From Branchiostoma floridae (lineage: Eukaryota; Chordata; Leptocardii; Amphioxiformes; Branchiostomatidae): 64,000 bases of DNA. Each line of letters starts with the position of its first letter. The first letter of the stretch is position 1. The notes under the pieces are model-generated. The model was not told the origin of the DNA. It worked only from the letters and a program-made list of their open reading frames with translations, and searched no databases. The position numbers and the translations under genes are program-made. Of the stretch, positions 57,885 to 64,000 are shown piece by piece. The stretch is taken from positions 21,090,187 through 21,154,186 of the forward strand of contig NC_049987.1 of assembly GCF_000003815.2 (NCBI RefSeq), in the 5' to 3' direction.

Positions 57885-58055
57885 ATTCTACATGTCCATA
57901 GTATTGCTATAATTTCAGTCTGGGGAGGAGCTTGACCTTAGAAGAGAGTCCCAGTCCATGACCTTGACTGAAAGAGTACATATGGATAACTGCAATGACA
58001 CAGGGGGTTCTATACAAAGTGGCAACCGCCCAAGGAAAAGGAGATGCTCTTATGC
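57885..58055 (+). pseudogene. Ectopic copy of ECT2L exon 44252-44391 with its acceptor
   Basis: Reads TTTCAG then exon-like sequence from 57919 encoding [32 protein letters not shown], against [20 protein letters not shown] in ECT2L. The upstream intron bases (CCATARTRTTGCTAWAATTTCAG-type) are also shared, so this is a DNA copy, not a retrocopy. It lies outside ECT2L, upstream of its promoter and in the opposite orientation. The end of the exon is diverged and no donor remains. No other ECT2L exon is seen nearby. Confidence 0.75.
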
Positions 58056-58536
58056 TCTATCATGTTATGTAAAAAAAAAAAGCAAAAATTGTCCTTTAAA
58101 ATGTGAGCTACATTTGTTGCTATTATTGGCACTATTATCTTCTGTGCATGTGCATCACTGCATGACTAATATTAATTTCCTGATATATTCAGGGATTCAG
58201 GCCACATTCAGATCTTGTCTTTCTGTTCAAAAATGCACAAATGCCTGCCAAAACCGTGGTGATATAAATGTGTTGTTCAACGTTAATATCACTTCTACTC
58301 TACGACAGTAGTCATCAGAGCATAATCCAATAAAATCCTTCCTAACATGTACAATCACCAATCAGTTCAGTTCAGTTCATCCTCATATGAGGTGCAATTT
58401 CTTCAGTTACCAATCCTTTCCATCAATTGCGCAACTTTTACTAACTTATATGACAATACAGAAAGGTCTCTCTTCACATACTAAGTTTAATTCTATTTAA
58501 AGAGACAGTGGCCCAGGTATGTTCTGTTTGTTTCCT

Positions 58537-60274
58537 TCAGGGGTTGACTTCGGTCCCTTCCTTGCACTTGGTCACAATGTTGTACTTCTTGGAAATTTTC
58601 AGGTCTGGAATTCAAGAAATTGGAATATCAGAAGCAGGTAATGCAAGAAGACTTAAGGACAAAGTGTAATACAAGAAGAATAATTGTCGGCAAAAAACCT
58701 CTTAACTTCATAAAAGGAGAAAATATATCACCTTCCTCATAGTAGTCATACACAGTGACCACGCCCGGCTTGGTGTTCTTCACTTTGATGTTCTGCTCCA
58801 CCATGAACTCAAAACAGGTCGTCTCATTGGTCAGCTGTGGAATCAGAGAAATAAGAGCGCATTTCATTGGTCAGCTCAGTACTGACCATATGACACAGTG
58901 CATCTCATGGGTCAAACTACAGTCTGGCTGAAAATGTGAATCACAAATGATACAACTTTTCTAAGCAGCAGCGATGGGCCAGAGACCTGAAATCACTGAA
59001 GGAGACATCTGAGTGAAGCCCTGTTATTGGTATAATCATGAATTTGATACAATATGTACATCATGCTTTGCTTACCTCGTCAAAGTACAGATTCACCATC
59101 TTGCCGTCAATCTCATACTTTTTGATGGTTTTCTTCTTCTTCAGCTGCACAGTAAAAACAAACACTAATTGTATTGAATCATGTTCAACATACTGTTCAA
59201 CATATGCATAGAAAGAATAGTGACAGATGACTTCGAAAGCCTTGAAGGAATAGTTAGTATTGCACGAAGAACAATCAAGAGTCTATGCTTTCTGATGACA
59301 TTGGAGGACTTGCTGGGAAAGAACAAGAACTTTGTAAAATCCCTTGAATGAAGCATCTCCAGGATACGGAATGGAAATAAGTGCAGAAATTGCACAATTG
59401 AAAGTAATGACAAATTGCATCAATAGCTTCGCCACTGACACAGAAGTTAGATGAAAACTGGAAACTGTTAACCAAATTAACTCCTTATGGGCGGTAGTCA
59501 CAGATGAAGGATCACAACCAGAGATCCTCTTTAGGATAGCCCAGATAGCAGTGGCAATAACAAGATGGGCCTATTTTAAAAGATAAGAATATAAAGCTAA
59601 GCTCCAGAATTACACTGACGCGCTCCCTGGTCACCCCCAAATTGCTGTACACTTGTGAGTCCTGGACTCACAAAATCGTGTAATGTTAATATGAACTTCC
59701 CACAAATTAATAGGCCCTTATTATATATATATATATATATTACGTTTAACAAGCCAACATTGACAAGTACGTACAGTCTTCAGGCTGGTCTTGTCAGGGA
59801 TGAATCCTGAAACCATTTTTACAGCAACAACAGCCATATTGGAAGGTTCATCACCAACGAACCTATTTGATACAAGATAACATGGCATTACGAATCCACA
59901 AATTCTTTCATATATTTCAACAAATTCAGCTATTGTTAAAGAAACTTGTTCTGTTGCACAGGTGGAAATTTCAAATTGGCATAATGCTGGTGATATCCAG
60001 CATCACAATCTTCGTGTAGAACTATCAATGCAATAAGGAGGTTCCAAGTCCAAAAGTATGATTCTCATGTTAATGTATATCGATGAAAAAATGATTTTCG
60101 TCTCATGATTATTTTTGTATTGTAGTTTTGCTGCAGAGTCTATAATCGTCTAGTTCGTTAATTCGACTGGGAGCATTGAAGAGACAGGATGTCCGCTCAC
60201 CCTATCACGTCATAATCTGTATAGACCGAGTAACACTATAGTTGTAGTAGTAGAAGTAGTAGTAGCAGTAGTCT

Positions 60275-60322
<48 letters not shown>

Positions 60323-63300
60323 CATTGGATAGATAGAGTGTGTCTTACCTGGTACATATACTCATAATTTTGGCAGAGCAGCGGAAAGAATCACCTCCCC
60401 CATCACGCAGAAGCTCAGCTGGCACATCCATCATTGTGATGTTGACCTCGAAGGATGGCACTGGCTCCTCCTCCTCTATATTGTACCTCACATTTGCCTA
60501 CCAGGGGGTACATGATTAGCGATTCAAGGGAAGATCATGCACGGGATCTAATGTCATTATTCACACAGAGAAACACACACACAGACACACACACACACAC
60601 GCACACACACACACACACACACACCGACACACACACACACACACGCACGCAGACACACACACACGCATACAGACACACACACACACACACATACACACAC
60701 ACATAAACACACATACACACACACACATAAACACACATACACACACACACACACACACATACACACACATACACATAGTAATTATACATATACATACATG
60801 CATATCTTGGGGGATAGAATTGGGAGACCACCTTAACACATGCCTAACATCCTGATCAGAGTTTCTGTCGACAGAGACTCCCATAGCGATCTTTGCTGGT
60901 AGAGTCAGCAATTTCGACACATCGCAATCTATACCCTGACATACACTTACTACTGGTAGGAACTTAAACGTCCATAAAAATTTATGAAAACGCAAACGTA
61001 CCTGGAGAAGTGCACATCCCTTCCCAGTGGCTCGGACGATGACGTCAGTTGGAGTGACTGGGACCTCCACACGCTGCAGAACCAAGCTGTTTGTGTCTGT
61101 TATAGTAAAGGTCTTATCCAGTCCCTCAGCAGTCTGTACCTGGACTTCAATATCAACTCCCTCTCCGTAAGCCATCTCAGCATAGCGAGCCAGGGCCTGC
61201 AGGGCCATGACTGTGTTCTGCATGCACACAAACAGTAGACATAGTAGACATAGTGCATTGCTGTATAAATACAGCAATTTGCTGCTTACCTTGATAATAA
61301 AATGACGGAGAGAAATGCCATCTGACACCCAACATTCTGACAGTCTCAGTACCATATTCATGTACATTATTATCCCCATCATTGGGTTTCATAAACATGC
61401 GACTTATTCTATCAAACCCTAAGCTTGCATTCTTTCATTCAACACAATTTGGAACAAGTTGTGTGGTTGTAATTGTTTAATCAAACTTCTAGAATAAACG
61501 ACACATAATGTACAAAGTCATGTAGCGTAATTCCACATTGGAGGACCCTATTTGTGACACGACTACAAACCTGTGTGGATGAAAAGCCTCCATATGCGTT
61601 CCTCTGCTCCGTGAGCCAACGTACGATGGGCAGGCCCGTTACCAACGATTCCCTCTCTCCAGTTGCCATGTAGGCAAGAAGTGCATAGGAGGTCATTTCC
61701 ACCTCAGCAGAGGGGGATTTGTAGTATGGCCGGAACCAAGTATCAGGTGCTTCTGTCGGCTTCCCAGGCTGAACCTCACGCTCCCAGTGGACTGTACCAT
61801 CTTTGATAAAAGTTCCACAACATGTGTTCATCACCATAAGTCCTGAAGACATTCTGAACTATTCCACTTACAAAGTTCAGCAAGAGTATATTAATCATAT
61901 GGCAAGGCATATATCTGGGCCAGTTTTGAATACAAAAATTGACAATCTTATCACTCATTTTTGACAGATTTGAACAATTTCTTATTCATGATACAAATCT
62001 GGCCATAATTCGTGAATTTGCACATCAAAACTGTATTGTGGCGAGAAAAATTCCCATTTTCCATGTAGTTCATTGTATTCAGCAAATTTCCGTGGTAAGT
62101 TGTTTTTTTACTCAGACCCACAACAGATGATAGTCCTACGAATGTAAAGAACATCTCTTAAGGATCTAATGAGCATCATATATACATTAAAGTTGAAGAG
62201 TAAAGCAAAACTTCTTTTCAAACCTTTCTCAATGGCCAGGTTTTCCAACTTTTCCATGAACGTATCTCTTTGTGAATGCTTGGCAAGAGTCAGGGCATAA
62301 GACATCAGGGCGATGCCATATGTGCTGGTCAGATTGCTTTCACTAGTCAGGAGGCACTCCAGGGCATTTCCAACAAGCTCTGACTGCAAAGGTAGAGCAA
62401 AAATAAGTCAGTGCAGTCAACATTCTACATGACTGAGTCTTGCAGCGAATTATACATTTGTTCCAACGTCTATCATACTGTAAATGCAGAAATGTTCGCG
62501 GTGGATTAATGTTCGCGGTTTTCGCGGTGACCACTTTGAACACCGCGAACTTAAAACCACCGCGAACATTTTTCTACCATGGTATTAGACTGCAGTCTAT
62601 GGTGTTACCGTGAACTTAAATCCACCGCGAAAAGTCCTTTTTCCCGCTACCGCGAAATTAAATCCCCGCGAACTTAAATGCATTTACAGTATATCATGCT
62701 TTATTTACAAAATTGATGAAACTTACTTCAACATATTACTTTTCTTTAGACCAGTCTTTGTTACATCCTCTGGTTCAATTAAGGTATTCACAGAAATTTC
62801 AATCAGCCATGAAAGCATTACCGTGTATCCGGAGTTTCCCCAGAGGTGGATGAGCGGATCCTTACCTCAACGGATTCCCCACTTTCCAGCATGGCGATGG
62901 CAATGTAGGCAGTCAACGTGGTATCATCATTGACACCTCCCTTCATGGCCTTGTTCAGGACTTTCCCAACAGACTGGTAACAACCATCTGGCTTTTGGTT
63001 GGATGCAAGCCACTTCTTGGTGTGATCCAGTTCCTTTTGGTCAATGAAGATGTAGTCACGGGCTTGGGAAAAGCAACGGATGACAAAGGCAGACAACCTG
63101 AAAAAAGTGAGTAGAGTTCGTTAAAACTAGTTACAAATCCTGATTTGTGTAAAATGAAAAAGCATTACATTTTGTTCAAGATGTGATTCTATAAGATCTA
63201 GTACATGGCATGGAGTAATATAGGCGATAGCCTACCAAGTACTGCCAGAGTCGTCACTTTCGCCAAAGGCACTGTACGACCCGTCCTTGTGCTTGTAGGT

Positions 63301-63933
63301 CAATTCCCTTTGGTAACCTTCAAAACAATACAGAAGATCGATAGATAGGTACAGTGCATGCACAATAGAAATAGTATTCTTTACACTTGGCATACATGAC
63401 AGGATGGAATGGTAAGAAACGAAATTGTCAGCCATCTTGTTCATTAGATGACTAAAAGATGCAGAAATGACAGGTTGTTAGAGAATCACATCGCATATTC
63501 TGTTGGTTAAGATTGGTGGGAACTAATATCTACCAAATACATACAAATTTTACATGACACCGACAGAAGGCATAAATGAAGTTCATCTAGCACATACTAA
63601 CTGGCAGTTTACATTGTGAGACATGATTTCCCTATCTAGTGCATTAAACTATATTCATCAATAGATTTATACATGCATCTGACAAGCATTATGTATCATC
63701 ACACAGTATGTACAATTTGAGCCCTTCTAAGATCATAAGAGTGCCTAAAAACTCACCAATCTTCATGTATTCCAAGGACTTGTCCTTGATTTCAGAGGAC
63801 AGCTGGTTGGTGGTGTCCAGGTACTGCATCACGAAGATGTTTGGAGCAAACATAACCATGTTCTGCTCCCCACACCCGGTCGGCAGACGAACAAGTTTGT
63901 CCAGACCAGATAGGGTGGGGCCCATCAGGTCAC
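58537..63933 (-). CDS. A2M: Alpha-2-macroglobulin family protein, C-terminal half (5' end off the right edge)
   Basis: Secreted thioester-containing protease trap. Visible exons in gene order: 63757-63933, 63236-63317, 62866-63097, 62224-62383, 61571-61800, 61002-61217, 60349-60497, 59775-59862, 59076-59144, 58732-58834, 58537-58604; all junctions keep frame, about 524 residues to a TGA. The thioester site is [19 protein letters not shown]. The position of the complement catalytic His is Asn (VLNKAMKGG, like human LLNNAIKGG), so the thioester should behave like that of A2M, not C3. The thioester domain continues through ARDYIFID and [20 protein letters not shown] to [20 protein letters not shown]. 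The receptor-binding domain includes [18 protein letters not shown], a lysine-rich helix ([11 protein letters not shown]) and [10 protein letters not shown]. It ends with a short tail carrying one Cys. Bait region and MG1-6 domains lie beyond the window. The two donors at 61571 and 62224 are GTTTG-type. The orthologue within the A2M/PZP/CD109 family is not settled; the C-terminal tail shows no GPI signal. Confidence 0.92.
60239..60322. repeat. (GTA)n microsatellite
   Basis: About 25 imperfect GTA/AGT units directly beside the A2M donor at 60347-60348. Confidence 0.9.
60570..60776. repeat. (CA)n microsatellite with interruptions
   Basis: About 200 bases of CA repeats broken by GA, GC and TA dinucleotides, in an A2M intron. 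Confidence 0.95.
62476..62691. mobile_element. MITE with TACTGTAAATGCAG ends, longest copy
   Basis: TACTGTAAATGCAGAAATGT and ACTTAAATGCATTTACAGTA form the ends; inside are inverted runs of GTTCGCGGT / ACCGCGAAC. 216 bases, in an A2M intron. Confidence 0.8.
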
Positions 63934-64000
63934 CTGAGGTCATTCAAAGATTGACATTCAAGCGTAATTATGTGTACACCACTGCATCAGTAGAACACAG

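Noticed and set aside
60535-61382. A 273-codon minus frame rich in Cys-Val repeats
   Set aside because: Its end is translation of the (CA)n microsatellite; only the part at 61002-61217 is a real A2M exon.
1-64000. CRISPR arrays, operons, prophage or other prokaryotic systems
   Set aside because: The window is clearly an intron-rich animal genome; tandem repeats here are minisatellites and microsatellites without spacer structure.

Overview
The window looks like about 64 kb of amphioxus (Branchiostoma, a cephalochordate) chromosome. All genes are intron-rich animal genes with vertebrate-like orthologues and canonical GT-AG introns. Introns and intergenic DNA are full of short inverted-repeat elements, and exon-intron borders are repeatedly copied in tandem, which I recall as an amphioxus habit. 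Nothing bacterial is present, and 927 bases (37335-38261) are assembly gap.

Layout. (1) 278-7.95 kb, minus strand: DLGAP5/HURP, a mitotic spindle protein, with its 3' end beyond the left edge. (2) 8.59-13.67 kb, plus strand: PRDX4, the secretory-pathway 2-Cys peroxiredoxin, divergent from DLGAP5 across a short promoter with NRF1, CCAAT and CHR motifs. (3) 14.2-15.1 kb: a LINE fragment. (4) 16.3-28.4 kb, plus: CCDC181, a coiled-coil cilium/flagellum protein, with a 5 kb intron in its 5' UTR. (5) 30.7-54.3 kb, minus: ECT2L, an F-box plus RhoGEF (DH-PH) protein, convergent with CCDC181 and crossed by the gap. Nested in one of its introns on the opposite strand is an intronless GPCR of the LPA/S1P-receptor type (39902-41143). 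(6) 54.3-58.5 kb: the ECT2L promoter with an RFX X-box, a second degenerate copy of that promoter, two inverted-repeat elements, and an ectopic copy of one ECT2L exon. (7) 58.5-63.9 kb, minus: the C-terminal half of an alpha-2-macroglobulin gene, running off the right edge.

Exon borders were placed by hand. Reading frame is preserved across every junction in PRDX4, CCDC181, DLGAP5 and A2M, and in ECT2L apart from the gap and one weak donor.

The strongest unusual signal is recurrent copying of splice junctions into the neighbouring intron, at seven clear places in three genes plus a small one in A2M. Others are a GPCR lacking the usual DRY arginine and NPxxY tyrosine, hammerhead-ribozyme cores in a small Penelope-like element, a duplicated X-box promoter, and two approximately 0.9 kb inverted-repeat elements in opposite orientation around one ECT2L exon.
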